Shown here: piece by piece, positions 27,401 through 34,578 of the stretch
How the letters are laid out: each line of letters begins with the position of its first letter
Numbering within the stretch: the stretch's first letter is position 1
Assembly: GCA_965234475.1 (NCBI GenBank)
Contig: OZ248397.1
Location: forward strand, 1,240,001 to 1,304,000
Length of the DNA: 64,000 nt
Reading direction: 5' to 3'
Origin: Methylopumilus sp947499625
Lineage (GTDB): Bacteria; Pseudomonadota; Gammaproteobacteria; Burkholderiales; Methylophilaceae
Translations under genes and position numbers: made by a program
The notes under the pieces: generated by a model
Database searches by the model: none
Told to the model about the DNA's origin: nothing
The model's input: only the letters and a program-made list of their open reading frames with translations

Positions 27401-27518
27401 AGTACAGAAGCCGCTAGCCATTGTAGTGATTGGTGGCTTGATTACGTCAACCATACTAACGCTTCTTGTATTACCTACGCTTTATAAGAAATTTGAAGAG
27501 CCTCACATTGAAGCTTAA
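24423..27518 (+). CDS. czcA: CzcA/CusA-family heavy-metal RND efflux transporter
   Basis: 1031 residues, the usual length for an HME-type RND pump, with twelve membrane helices in the usual two clusters (TM1 near residue 12, TM2-6 about 335-470, TM7 about 530, TM8-12 about 870-1020). Proton-driven export of metal ions is the family role. The helix-4 motif, at about residue 410, reads AIGLMVDGSVVVVEN. It differs from the DFGxxxDGA form of Zn/Co/Cd CzcA and from the xxGxMVDAA form of the Cu/Ag pumps, so the metal cannot be read with confidence. Confidence 0.92.
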   Translation: MIESLVRGSIQQRLVVLVIALMLMLAGVFAVKKLSVDAFPDVTNIQVLIATNASGKSPEEVERFITVPIEIGMTGLPGLTEMRSLNKNGLSLITLVFTDDTGVYFARQLVMERLAEVMSKMPEGVTPVLGPVSTGLGEIYQYTLDKSSDGTKELSQEDLTERRSAQDWVVRPLLRSIPGVAEINSQGGYVKQYQTLVDPDRLSHYGLKLSDVYLALAKNNTNSGAGVLPQYEEQYLIRGVGLIQHLDDIRAIVLKERNGVPVYMRDVAEVKLGHEVRVGSLIKNGDTEAVGGVVMMMRGGNAKEVVSRIKARVKEINEKKMLPGNLEIKPFYDRSELVDAALLTVIKVLIEGVILVIAILFLFLGDVRSSLIVVMTLLLTPLMTFMVMNYYGISANLMSLGGLTIAIGLMVDGSVVVVENTFHRLGHDKSTGKLRIILESATEVGKPVLFGIGIIILVFLPLMTMQGMEGKMFAPLAVTIAIALFISLILSFTLTPVLCSYFLKGGNGDDTKIIQWIKKPYLLLLQKSLHNERKTMLIAVSAFVFSIFIIPFLGTSFIPEMKEGSIVPGILRVPNISLEESNEMEKQAMKAIMTVPGVKSAISSVGRGESPADPQAQNESTPIVSLKPKNEWPKGWTQDDIADAIQEKLKFLLGVQVIMMQPISDRVDELLTGVRADVAVKIFGEDLRVLKSKADEIAKRVSKIPGAADIKIEKISGQQYLNINLDRQAIARYGFNASDINDFIETAIGGKIATRVFEGQRSYSAAVRFPENHRNDVEAIKDMLMTAPNGSRIALKNLAQIELRDGPAQISREFAKRRIVVGINVKDRDLGGFVAELQKMINDEVKLPGGYYFEYGGQFENMQRALSHLAMIVPITIAAIFFLLFLLFNSLRYATMIITVLPFAAIGGVFGLAITGEYLSVPASVGFIALCGIAVLNGVVLITCIQGLRRDGMNQLEAITEGCKQRLRPVLMTATVALLALVPFLFATGPGSEVQKPLAIVVIGGLITSTILTLLVLPTLYKKFEEPHIEA

Positions 27519-27536
27519 ATTCATAGGATAACAATC

Positions 27537-27872
27537 ATGAAAGAAATTAAAGCCATTATTCCACCACACCGCTTACCCAAGATTCGGTCTGCCATGAGGA
27601 ATCTTAAAAATTTCCCTGGCATGACAGTCACTAAGGTTGATGGCTGTGGTCACGGCTTAAAAAAAGTCACTGATGATTTAAAACAAGAGTTAACAGACTA
27701 CACACCAAAAATTCTCATCCAAATGCTCACACCTGATGATCTGGTAGAAGGTGTTTTACAAATTATTGTCGAAGTGGCACATACAGGTCAACAAGGCGAT
27801 GGTTTGGTATGGGTGACCCCCATTGAACGTATGATTCGTCTTTCCGAAAAAATTATTGTAGAAGAAGATTAA
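27537..27872 (+). CDS. PII-like protein of the metal-efflux-associated group
   Basis: 111 residues with the ferredoxin-like PII fold: MKEIKAIIPPHRLPKIRSAM at the N-terminus, a T-loop region (DGCGHGLKKVTDDL) and the C-terminal GLVWVTPIERMIRL that corresponds to GKIFVxPxxxxxRI in GlnB. The T-loop lacks a conserved Tyr for uridylylation. It lies 18 bases after czcA on the same strand. A separate PII subgroup (PII-NG) is known next to CusA/CzcA genes, so a regulatory role for the pump is likely by context; effector and target are unknown. Confidence 0.82.
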   Translation: MKEIKAIIPPHRLPKIRSAMRNLKNFPGMTVTKVDGCGHGLKKVTDDLKQELTDYTPKILIQMLTPDDLVEGVLQIIVEVAHTGQQGDGLVWVTPIERMIRLSEKIIVEED

Positions 27873-27939
27873 TTTTTTATAGAATGGAACTTAAGGTATG
27901 AATGATTTATCTTAACAATTTACAACATAAGGAAATGTC

Positions 27940-28434
27940 ATGAAAAAGATCGCGATTGTTTTATCACTTCTTACAAGCACTTTAGGTTATGCCGCTGATT
28001 TTTCAGATATGGCAACTGTTAAGCGAGTGACACCTCGCTATATCGAAGTCAATCGCCCTATTTCTTCATGCCAAACAACCACTGCAGCTGCTCCTCCAAA
28101 AGAAAAAGGTATCGCAGGTGCTATTATTGGTGGCGTCGCTGGTGGCTTACTTGGTAGCCGTGTAGGTAAAGGGAGTGGAAAAGTAGCTGCTGGTGCAGTA
28201 GGTGCCGCAGTAGGTGCGGTCGTAGGTGACCGTATGCAGAATGACGATACAACAGCGGATACTGGCAATGCTGAACGTTGCACACAACGTGACAATTACG
28301 AAAGAACTCAAGAAGGCTATACCACTGTATTTTCATACAACGGTCATGAATTTGAAGAAGAAACACAAACAAAATACCGTGTAGGCCAGAAGGTATCCGT
28401 CCAAGTGAATGCAATTATTGATCAACCCAACTAA
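27940..28434 (+). CDS. Glycine-zipper 2TM-domain outer membrane protein (SlyB/17 kDa antigen-like)
   Basis: 164 residues with a signal peptide (IVLSLLTSTLGYA). Mid-protein there is a glycine-zipper, two GxxxG-rich hydrophobic stretches (AGAIIGGVAGGLLGSRVG and AGAVGAAVGAVVGD) that mark the Rick_17kDa_Anti/SlyB family. The C-terminal part (about 115-164) resembles the YTVFSYNGHEFEE strands of such proteins. There is no lipobox Cys at the cleavage site. It probably inserts in the outer membrane; the function is unproven. A GGAAATG ribosome-binding site precedes the ATG, and htpX follows after 18 bases. Confidence 0.85.
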   Translation: MKKIAIVLSLLTSTLGYAADFSDMATVKRVTPRYIEVNRPISSCQTTTAAAPPKEKGIAGAIIGGVAGGLLGSRVGKGSGKVAAGAVGAAVGAVVGDRMQNDDTTADTGNAERCTQRDNYERTQEGYTTVFSYNGHEFEEETQTKYRVGQKVSVQVNAIIDQPN

Positions 28435-28452
28435 AGAAAGCGTATTTTTAAC

Positions 28453-29334
28453 ATGAAGCGTATCTTTTATTTTCTGGTCACCAACCTTGCAATCGTTTTA
28501 GTACTTTCAGTTACCATGCGACTGCTGGGTGTAGAGCCTTTTCTTAACGCGAACGGACTTAATTTAAATAGTCTATTAATTTTTGCAGCTGTCATGGGTT
28601 TTGGCGGTGCCTTCATTTCGCTCGCTATTTCAAAATGGTCTGCAAAAAAAATGTCGGGTGCTGTGACGATTGAAAATCCTAAGTCGCTTGATGAAATTTG
28701 GCTAATGAATATAGTCAAAAAACAATCAGAAACCGTTGGTATTCAGATGCCGGAAGTTGCTATATTTAATTCTCCGGTGGTGAACGCTTTTGCCACTGGC
28801 ATGAGTCGCAATAGCTCTCTTGTAGCTGTCTCTTCCGGCTTACTTGAAATGATGACAAAAGACGAGGCAGAAGCCGTCATAGGACATGAAATATCACACA
28901 TTGCAAATGGCGACATGGTCACACTGACTTTAATTCAAGGTGTCGTGAATACATTTGTATTATTCTTTTCTCGTGTCATCGGTTATACGGTAGATAAAGT
29001 CATCTTCAAAACCAGGCAAGGCACTGGACCTGCATTTTTTATCACGATGATTATTTCAGAATTACTGTTGGGTGTTCTAGCATCCATCGTTGTCATGTGG
29101 TTTTCTCGTCAACGTGAGTACCGAGCTGATCTTGGTGGCGGGCAACTTGCAGGCAAACAAAAAATGATTGCCGCCCTTCAGCGATTAAAAATACAGTATG
29201 AGTCTAGTACTCTTCCAAAATCAATTGCAGCTTTGGGTATTTCAGGTGAACAAGGCATAGGTCTTAAAGAATTATTTTCAACACATCCAAGCTTGGATGA
29301 TCGTATTGCTAGACTTCAACAAGATACAAATTAA
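28453..29334 (+). CDS. htpX: Heat-shock membrane metalloprotease HtpX
   Basis: 293 residues, four membrane helices (two before the active site, two after). The zinc motif is HEISH (His145, Glu146, His149) within AEAVIGHEISHIANGDM, and the third ligand Glu lies in SRQREYRADLGG. HtpX degrades misfolded inner-membrane proteins together with FtsH. It follows the glycine-zipper gene closely on the same strand. It is the last core gene before the accessory island. Confidence 0.96.
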   Translation: MKRIFYFLVTNLAIVLVLSVTMRLLGVEPFLNANGLNLNSLLIFAAVMGFGGAFISLAISKWSAKKMSGAVTIENPKSLDEIWLMNIVKKQSETVGIQMPEVAIFNSPVVNAFATGMSRNSSLVAVSSGLLEMMTKDEAEAVIGHEISHIANGDMVTLTLIQGVVNTFVLFFSRVIGYTVDKVIFKTRQGTGPAFFITMIISELLLGVLASIVVMWFSRQREYRADLGGGQLAGKQKMIAALQRLKIQYESSTLPKSIAALGISGEQGIGLKELFSTHPSLDDRIARLQQDTN

Positions 29335-29492
29335 ATTTCAAAACGTAATGCTTTAGAACCAACTCGATCCATTTTAAATTGGGTTCGTTTCGTAAAATTA
29401 AGTTAATCAGTTTGACCTAAGATTCTTCTTGAAAATCATGCATGTCGCCTCCACATTAAAGCTACTATTAATTAAGCTTTTAGGAGTAACAC

Positions 29493-30338
29493 ATGACCAC
29501 CGAAGCACAGATCAAAGCCAACCAAGAGAACGCAAAAAAATCCACTGGACCCACATCCATCGAGGGCAAGAAAAGATCGAGTATGAACGCTTTCACCCAC
29601 GGCATCCTCGCTAACATCACGGCGCTACCTGGTGAAGATGAAAACTTCATGCAGAATCTTCGCGATGATATCTTAGCCACCTACCAACCACAAGACGCCA
29701 TGGAGCGGTGCCTGGTGGATCGTATCTATATCGCCATTATCCGACAGGTTCGTCTATGTGAGGCGGAGGCCGCGAAGCTTAAGATGTCGATGCGCCCTGA
29801 GATCTTAGCCGAGAGCCTCTCACAAATCTTGCACCACTCCACCATCAGACGCTTTAAGGCGGACGACTTGTCTGACGAAATGGAGTTTAACTACCAGTAC
29901 TTCCTCGCTGTGACACAAGAGCTTGAGCCTTGCGAGCTTGAAGACAAGCTACCTTCTCTATCCGTTATTGAGACGACCATGCCCAAGACATTTGCTCTCC
30001 TCAAGAGGAAGGCAAAGCAGTTTGAAGTGGCATGGGAAAGCTTTAGAGAGAACCTTAACCAGGTCATGAAAGCGCTACGTGAAATCAAGAAGGAGGCCGG
30101 TAACCACATCGCTTCAACTAGTAGCATCCACGTGGCACACAGCCTCCTCGAGGACATGCGAGTCATTCATCGCATACCGCATGGCGTCGATATCACACTC
30201 ATGACAAGGTACCAGGTGCAGCTCGACAACGACCTCTACCGCGCCATGAACGCACTTCAAAAGTATCGTGACAACAAGGCCAAGCTTATTGATGGCGAGA
30301 TTGTGTATGACACAGAGGCGGCTGAAGTCGCAGCGTAA
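29493..30338 (+). CDS. Hypothetical protein with N-terminal 'AN(A/Q)KSTGP...GK' motif
   Basis: 281 residues. The N-terminus, QIKANQENAKKSTGP followed by TSIEGKKRSSMNAFTHGI, matches a widespread but uncharacterised family often found in many copies per genome in unrelated bacteria. The remainder is helical and charged, with no signal peptide, membrane segment or catalytic motif I can recognise. Codon use is visibly richer in C/G-ending codons than in htpX or hemE, which suggests transfer. AGGAG lies nine bases before the ATG. It is the first gene of the accessory island; the roughly 160 bases before it carry no gene. Confidence 0.7.
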   Translation: MTTEAQIKANQENAKKSTGPTSIEGKKRSSMNAFTHGILANITALPGEDENFMQNLRDDILATYQPQDAMERCLVDRIYIAIIRQVRLCEAEAAKLKMSMRPEILAESLSQILHHSTIRRFKADDLSDEMEFNYQYFLAVTQELEPCELEDKLPSLSVIETTMPKTFALLKRKAKQFEVAWESFRENLNQVMKALREIKKEAGNHIASTSSIHVAHSLLEDMRVIHRIPHGVDITLMTRYQVQLDNDLYRAMNALQKYRDNKAKLIDGEIVYDTEAAEVAA

Positions 30339-30356
30339 CGAGTTCAATTAAAAAAA

Positions 30357-30373
30357 GTTATAATTCATATAAC
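30357..30373. promoter_or_regulatory. Inverted repeat upstream of the phage-type HTH gene
   Basis: GTTATA-5 nt-TATAAC is a perfect 6-base inverted repeat, 26 bases before the TTG start of the HTH gene. Its size and place are those of a repressor operator, possibly for autoregulation. Confidence 0.45.
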
Positions 30374-30398
30374 CAATTAACCTTTATATGGGAATACA

Positions 30399-30620
30399 TT
30401 GAAGACCACCAGCGAGCGCGTAATCTACATGATGGCGACACTCAAGATTAAAGAACAGACTGAGTTCGGTAAATTATGTGGTGCATCTAAGAATGTAGTC
30501 TATCAATGGCTATCTGGTAGGATTAAAAGTATCGATGCAAGATTTGCTTTCAAGCTCGAGGATAACACCCCCTTCTCAGCGCGCTGGATCATGCTAGGTG
30601 AGGGCAAGATCAAAAAATAG
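30399..30620 (+). CDS. Phage-repressor-like helix-turn-helix protein
   Basis: 73 residues. The HTH lies at about residues 22-45 (FGKLCGASKNVVYQWLSGR), followed by IDARFAFKLEDNTPFSARWIMLGEG, a pattern common at the N-terminus of phage CI-like repressors; the C-terminal protease/dimer domain is absent. The start is TTG at 30399 (GGGA 7-8 bases upstream) or ATG at 30429. It ends before a strong terminator. It may be a truncated repressor or a small Cro-like regulator of the island. Confidence 0.65.
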   Translation: MKTTSERVIYMMATLKIKEQTEFGKLCGASKNVVYQWLSGRIKSIDARFAFKLEDNTPFSARWIMLGEGKIKK

Positions 30621-30651
30621 TATTCATTGAATTTTTAGGTTCACTTTTTAT

Positions 30652-30678
30652 AAGCCACTTTTTAAAGTGGCTTTTTTT
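30652..30678 (+). terminator. Rho-independent terminator after the HTH gene
   Basis: A perfect 10-base stem, AAGCCACTTT / AAAGTGGCTT, with a 2-base loop in this register (AT pairs at the top may open) is followed by a run of T. It lies 31 bases after the HTH stop and separates it from the annealing-protein gene. Confidence 0.9.
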
Positions 30679-30726
30679 ATTTCCCAAAAAAAACAGTTGT
30701 ATTTTTTTATACATTTAGATGTAGAC

Positions 30727-30758
30727 TTCTTCACTTTTATAGTGTACAGTTCTTCACT
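30727..30758. promoter_or_regulatory. Direct repeats in the leader of the annealing-protein gene
   Basis: TTCTTCACT occurs at 30727 and again at 30750, 23 bases apart (about two helical turns). Between them CACT-TTTAT-AGTG forms a small palindrome (30732-30744). The arrangement, 25-56 bases before the first start codon, suggests an operator for a phage-type repressor such as the HTH protein upstream. Confidence 0.35.
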
Positions 30759-30782
30759 AATAATTATAAAAAAAGTTTTTAT

Positions 30783-31424
30783 ATGACTAATTCGCGCTAT
30801 ACATGGGTCACGATTAAATACCAAGACAAACTTTTTGACCTGCGCTTAAGAGATAAAGAAGTCATCGAAGAAATCCGAACCGTGGATAGCGAGATCAATA
30901 TCGCACCGATGTTGAATGAAAAAATTATTCATTCCATGCAGTTGATGGCTGCCAAAACTAATCACACACACTTAAAGATAAAGGAGTGCACCATGCAATA
31001 TAAAGAGTTGAGACAGATTAATGTGAGCCAACACATCGAAAAGAAAAACGGCCTTTCCTATTTATCCTGGTCATGGGCAGTCGATCAGCTCCTACAACTC
31101 GATGGCGATGCTAATTGGGAGTACTTGGAACCTAAAGCCTTTGGTGACACCCTCATGGTCTTTTGTAAGGTCACCGCCTTCGGCAAAGCCAGAACCGCCC
31201 AATTACCTGTCATGAACTATCGTAACCAAGCCATTCCAAATCCCAACGCGTATGAGGTCAATACCGCGATGCAGCGATGTCTAGCCAAAGCCATATCACT
31301 TCATGGTATTGGTTTATATATTTATGCAGGAGAGGATCTGCCAACCTTAGATGAACATTCAACTTCAAAAAGTTCCACACATATGAAAGACAATGCACTC
31401 AAAAACGAAGTTAGGGCTTATTAA
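30783..31424 (+). CDS. Sak/DUF1071-type single-strand annealing protein
   Basis: 213 residues from the ATG at 30783. From residue 71 onward the protein matches phage Sak-type annealing proteins (DUF1071 family): KKNGLSYLSWSWAVDQLL, then LPVMNYRNQAI, NTAMQRCLAKAISLHGIGLY and IYAGEDLP. Such proteins pair complementary single strands during phage recombination. The first 70 residues are unlike the family. An internal in-frame ATG at 30993 has a strong AAGGAG site six bases upstream and would give a 143-residue protein beginning exactly where the homology starts. It is probably a remnant of an integrated phage. Confidence 0.75.
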   Translation: MTNSRYTWVTIKYQDKLFDLRLRDKEVIEEIRTVDSEINIAPMLNEKIIHSMQLMAAKTNHTHLKIKECTMQYKELRQINVSQHIEKKNGLSYLSWSWAVDQLLQLDGDANWEYLEPKAFGDTLMVFCKVTAFGKARTAQLPVMNYRNQAIPNPNAYEVNTAMQRCLAKAISLHGIGLYIYAGEDLPTLDEHSTSKSSTHMKDNALKNEVRAY

Positions 31425-31462
31425 CCAGGAAACACACTAGGTCAAATTTTATTGATCATGAT

Positions 31463-31491
31463 TTGACAAAGCGTACGCTTTTACGTACTAT
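31463..31491 (+). promoter_or_regulatory. Sigma-70 promoter with palindromic operator for yefM-yoeB
   Basis: TTGACA at 31463-31468 and TACTAT at 31486-31491 are separated by exactly 17 bases. Within and next to the spacer lie two palindromes, GCGTACGC (31471-31478) and TACGTA (31482-31487), centred about 10 bases apart. YefM-type antitoxins are known to bind such TGTACA/GTAC-like palindromes and repress their own promoter. An AAAAGGAG site follows before the ATG. Confidence 0.75.
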
Positions 31492-31508
31492 TACAGAAAA
31501 GGAGTCCA

Positions 31509-31754
31509 ATGATGACAACATTAACAGCCAGTAAAGCTAGAGCAGGCTTGTACCGTTTGATTGATCAAACGGCAGAAACACATAAGCCGGTCATGATTTC
31601 AGGTAAGAGATCAAACGCTGTTTTGATTTCTGAAGAAGATTGGGGCGCCATTCAGGAAACGCTTTATTTATTATCGATTCCGGGTATGCGCGAGTCTATT
31701 AAAGAATCGATGGCTGAACCCTTAGCTAAAAGTAAAATCACATTGAAGTGGTAG
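31509..31754 (+). CDS. yefM: Type II antitoxin, Phd/YefM family
   Basis: 81 residues: N-terminal DNA-binding fold (TLTASKARAGLYRLIDQTAE, SGKRSNAVLISEEDW) and a C-terminal helix region (IPGMRESIKESMAEPL) that in YefM covers the toxin active site. It neutralises the toxin encoded directly downstream and represses the operon. The first codon may be ATG 31509 or the adjacent ATG 31512. The toxin gene overlaps it by seven bases. Confidence 0.92.
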   Translation: MMTTLTASKARAGLYRLIDQTAETHKPVMISGKRSNAVLISEEDWGAIQETLYLLSIPGMRESIKESMAEPLAKSKITLKW

Positions 31755-32014
31755 CTTGGAATTTAGCTTACTCCAAGTTCGCGGTTAAGGACGCCAAAAA
31801 ACTTTCGGCCGCGGGCTTGAAAGACAAAGCCCAAGCATTACTTGATATCTTGGGGGTAAACCCATTTCAGAATCCACCACCTTTTGAAAAGCTAGTCGGT
31901 GACTTAACTGGAGCCTACTCGCGCAGAATTAATATTCAGCATCGCCTCATCTATGAAGTGTTTCGCAAAGAAAAGACGGTGCGCGTTTTGAGGATGTGGG
32001 CACACTACGATTAA
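31748..32014 (+). CDS. yoeB: Type II toxin, Txe/YoeB family mRNA interferase
   Basis: 88 residues from a GTG start that overlaps the antitoxin stop by seven bases, the usual coupling in these operons. The RelE-like fold is indicated by SKFAVKDAKKL, FEKLVGDLTGAYSRRIN and QHRLIYEV. The C-terminus, RMWAHYD, carries the His-Tyr of the YoeB active site, with Glu and Arg in the preceding strands. YoeB cleaves mRNA in the ribosomal A site. There is one extra residue (Asp) after the usual terminal Tyr. Confidence 0.92.
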   Translation: MVAWNLAYSKFAVKDAKKLSAAGLKDKAQALLDILGVNPFQNPPPFEKLVGDLTGAYSRRINIQHRLIYEVFRKEKTVRVLRMWAHYD

Positions 32015-32043
32015 TTTATCGTGAGTGTCTCATGACAGTTAGT

Positions 32044-33114
32044 CTAAATTGACTTATGAAATTGAAGGCTGTATTCACGAACCATTTTTAACATCACATC
32101 TACGTTTTCAGGTGGCGTGTGCTCAGTAATACCATGGCCTAAATTAAAGATATGGCCTGATCCATGGCCATAACCATCTAATATTCTTTTAACTTCTTTT
32201 TCAATCGCTTCAGGTTTAGATAACAGAATTGCTGGGTCTAAATTGCCCTGCAGAGCGACTTGATTTCCTACTTTTTGTTTTGCGATACCAATATCCGTTT
32301 GCCAATCGAGGCCTAATGCATCCGATCCTGCGGTTAACTGATCTTCCAACCAGAGGCCACCACCTTTAGTGAACATGATCGATGGAATTTTTTTGTTCGT
32401 CATCATTTTTAAATTAGACAAAATCACTTTCATATAAGGCAATGAAAATTCTAAGTAACCTTGATGAGATAACGCACCCCCCCATGAATCAAAAATCATA
32501 ATCGTATCCACACCTGCTTCAATTTGAGCATGTAAATATTGTGTGACTGCTTCTGTCGTAGTTTTTAAAATGTGATGAAGTAAATCAGGACGGCTATAGG
32601 CCATTTTTTTTATCGTTAAAAAATCCGTGCCGCCTTGACCTTCAACCATATAAGTCGCCAACGTCCACGGACTTCCTGCAAATCCAATCAAAGGGAGTCT
32701 GCCTTGTAATGCCTTTTTAATTTGCGACACGGCATCGATCACGTACTTCAAATCTTTACCTATATCGGGTATTTTTAATTTCTGAATATCATTTTCTTCT
32801 CTTAACGGTCTTTCAAATTTAGGCCCTTCGCCAGCCGAAAAATATAAACCCAATCCCATCGCATCAGGCACTGTCAAAATATCTGAAAATAAAATGGAAG
32901 CATCAAGTAGTGGATATCGATCAAGTGGTTGTAATGTCACTTCAGTGGCAAAATTTGGATTTTTACAAAGACTTAAAAAATCACCGGCTTTTTTTCGTGT
33001 CGCACGATACTCAGGTAAATAACGACCGGCCTGACGCATCATCCATACAGGTGTATAAGGTGTAGGTTGTCGATGAAGTGCTTTTAGGAAGGTATCGTTT
33101 TGAAGTTGTGTCAT
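32044..33114 (-). CDS. hemE: Uroporphyrinogen decarboxylase
   Basis: 356 residues, normal length. HemE converts uroporphyrinogen III to coproporphyrinogen III in haem synthesis. The signature RQAGRYLPEYR at residues about 25-35 binds the substrate carboxylates, and the catalytic Asp lies in ILFSDILTVPDAMG. GFAGSPWTLATYMVEGQG and FNLGHGITEHTPPENV are further family blocks. It lies 36 bases downstream of gltD on the same strand. Confidence 0.97.
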   Translation of the reverse strand: MTQLQNDTFLKALHRQPTPYTPVWMMRQAGRYLPEYRATRKKAGDFLSLCKNPNFATEVTLQPLDRYPLLDASILFSDILTVPDAMGLGLYFSAGEGPKFERPLREENDIQKLKIPDIGKDLKYVIDAVSQIKKALQGRLPLIGFAGSPWTLATYMVEGQGGTDFLTIKKMAYSRPDLLHHILKTTTEAVTQYLHAQIEAGVDTIMIFDSWGGALSHQGYLEFSLPYMKVILSNLKMMTNKKIPSIMFTKGGGLWLEDQLTAGSDALGLDWQTDIGIAKQKVGNQVALQGNLDPAILLSKPEAIEKEVKRILDGYGHGSGHIFNLGHGITEHTPPENVDVMLKMVREYSLQFHKSI

Positions 33115-33150
33115 AGATGATTTTAAAACTTAAATATTAAGTTTTAAAGA

Positions 33151-34578
33151 TTAACGCGGGAGGGTAGATGTTCCCATCAAGAATTCATCTACTGCGCGAG
33201 CACATTGACGTCCTTCGCGAATTGCCCAAACAATAAGTGATTGTCCGCGACGGATATCGCCTGCTGCAAATACTTTAGCTTGAGATGTAATGTAAGCATC
33301 TTTGCCTTCGGTGGTAGCTTTCACATTACCGCGTTGATCTTTATCTACACCGAAGAGATCTAACATCTTTTGTTGCGGGCTTACAAATCCCATAGCAAGC
33401 AACACAAGATCAGCTTGCAATGTAAATTCTGAGTTCGAAACTTCCACCATCTTGCCGTCTTTCCATTCGACGCGCGCTGCAACAATTCCTTTAACTTGTC
33501 CATTCTCACCTACAAAACTTTTTGTCGTAACTGACCAATCACGCTCACAACCTTCTTCATGCGAGCTTGATGTGCGAAGTTTCAACGGCCAATTAGGCCA
33601 AACAAGTTCTTTATTTTCATGCACTGGGGGTTGTGGCATCAATTCAAATTGTGAAACTGATGTTGCATGATGACGATTTGATGTACCCACACAATCAGAG
33701 CCTGTGTCCCCTCCGCCGATGACAACCACATGTTTACCTGTCGCTAAAATTTGGTGAGTGAGTTTATCACCTGCGACCACTTTATTTTGTTGTGGTAAGA
33801 AATTCATCGCAAACATGACGCCATTAAGTTCGCGTCCGGGTACCGGGAGGTCACGCGGATGCTCAGCACCGCCCGCTAAAATGACTGCATCATAATTATT
33901 TGTAAGTTCTTCAGGCTTAACATTTTCACCAATGTTTTGATTCACTTTGAAAACAACGCCTTCAGCTTCCATTTGTTTCATTCGGCGATCGATGTGTGTT
34001 TTTTCCATTTTAAAGTCAGGGATACCGTAGCGAAGCAGACCACCAATACGATCATTTTTTTCATACACAGTCACTGCATGTCCGACGCGAGCAAGTTGTT
34101 GTGCTGCTGCCATGCCTGCTGGACCGGAACCCACAATGGCAATTTTTTTATTGGTTTTATGTGTTGGAATTAAAGGTTTTACCCAATTATTTTCCCAAGC
34201 CTTGTCAATAATGGCATGTTCAATCGATTTAATACCCACCGCATCATCATTAATATTTAGTGTACAAGCGGCTTCACATGGAGCCGGACAAAGACGGCCC
34301 GTAAATTCAGGGAAGTTGTTAGTGGAATGCAATACATCAATTGCGTTTTTCCAGTCTTGGTTATAAACCAAATCATTCCAATCTGGAATGATGTTATTAA
34401 CTGGGCAGCCTGTCATACAAAATGGAATACCGCAATCCATACAGCGTGCGCCCTGATTCTTTGCTTCATCATCACTTAGATGAAGCACAAATTCTTTGTA
34501 ATTTTTTAAACGTTCTTGTGGTGGTATGTTTTGTTCGCTGATGCGATCAAATTCCATGAAGCCTGTCACTTTACCCAT
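33151..34578 (-). CDS. gltD: Glutamate synthase (NADPH) small subunit
   Basis: 475 residues. It supplies electrons from NADPH to GltB through FAD and 4Fe-4S clusters. Cys clusters lie at about residues 45-60 (CMDCGIPFCMTGCP) and 95-110 (GRLCPAPCEAACTLN). The FAD-binding motif is VGSGPAGMAAAQQLA and the NADPH motif is VVIGGGDTGSDC. It shares a base with the gltB stop, so the subunits are translationally coupled. Confidence 0.97.
   Translation of the reverse strand: MGKVTGFMEFDRISEQNIPPQERLKNYKEFVLHLSDDEAKNQGARCMDCGIPFCMTGCPVNNIIPDWNDLVYNQDWKNAIDVLHSTNNFPEFTGRLCPAPCEAACTLNINDDAVGIKSIEHAIIDKAWENNWVKPLIPTHKTNKKIAIVGSGPAGMAAAQQLARVGHAVTVYEKNDRIGGLLRYGIPDFKMEKTHIDRRMKQMEAEGVVFKVNQNIGENVKPEELTNNYDAVILAGGAEHPRDLPVPGRELNGVMFAMNFLPQQNKVVAGDKLTHQILATGKHVVVIGGGDTGSDCVGTSNRHHATSVSQFELMPQPPVHENKELVWPNWPLKLRTSSSHEEGCERDWSVTTKSFVGENGQVKGIVAARVEWKDGKMVEVSNSEFTLQADLVLLAMGFVSPQQKMLDLFGVDKDQRGNVKATTEGKDAYITSQAKVFAAGDIRRGQSLIVWAIREGRQCARAVDEFLMGTSTLPR

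Noticed and set aside
29335..32043. tRNA gene or att direct repeats bounding the island
   Set aside because: A GGGTTCG string near 29380 has no cloverleaf around it, and I found no matching direct repeats or integrase.
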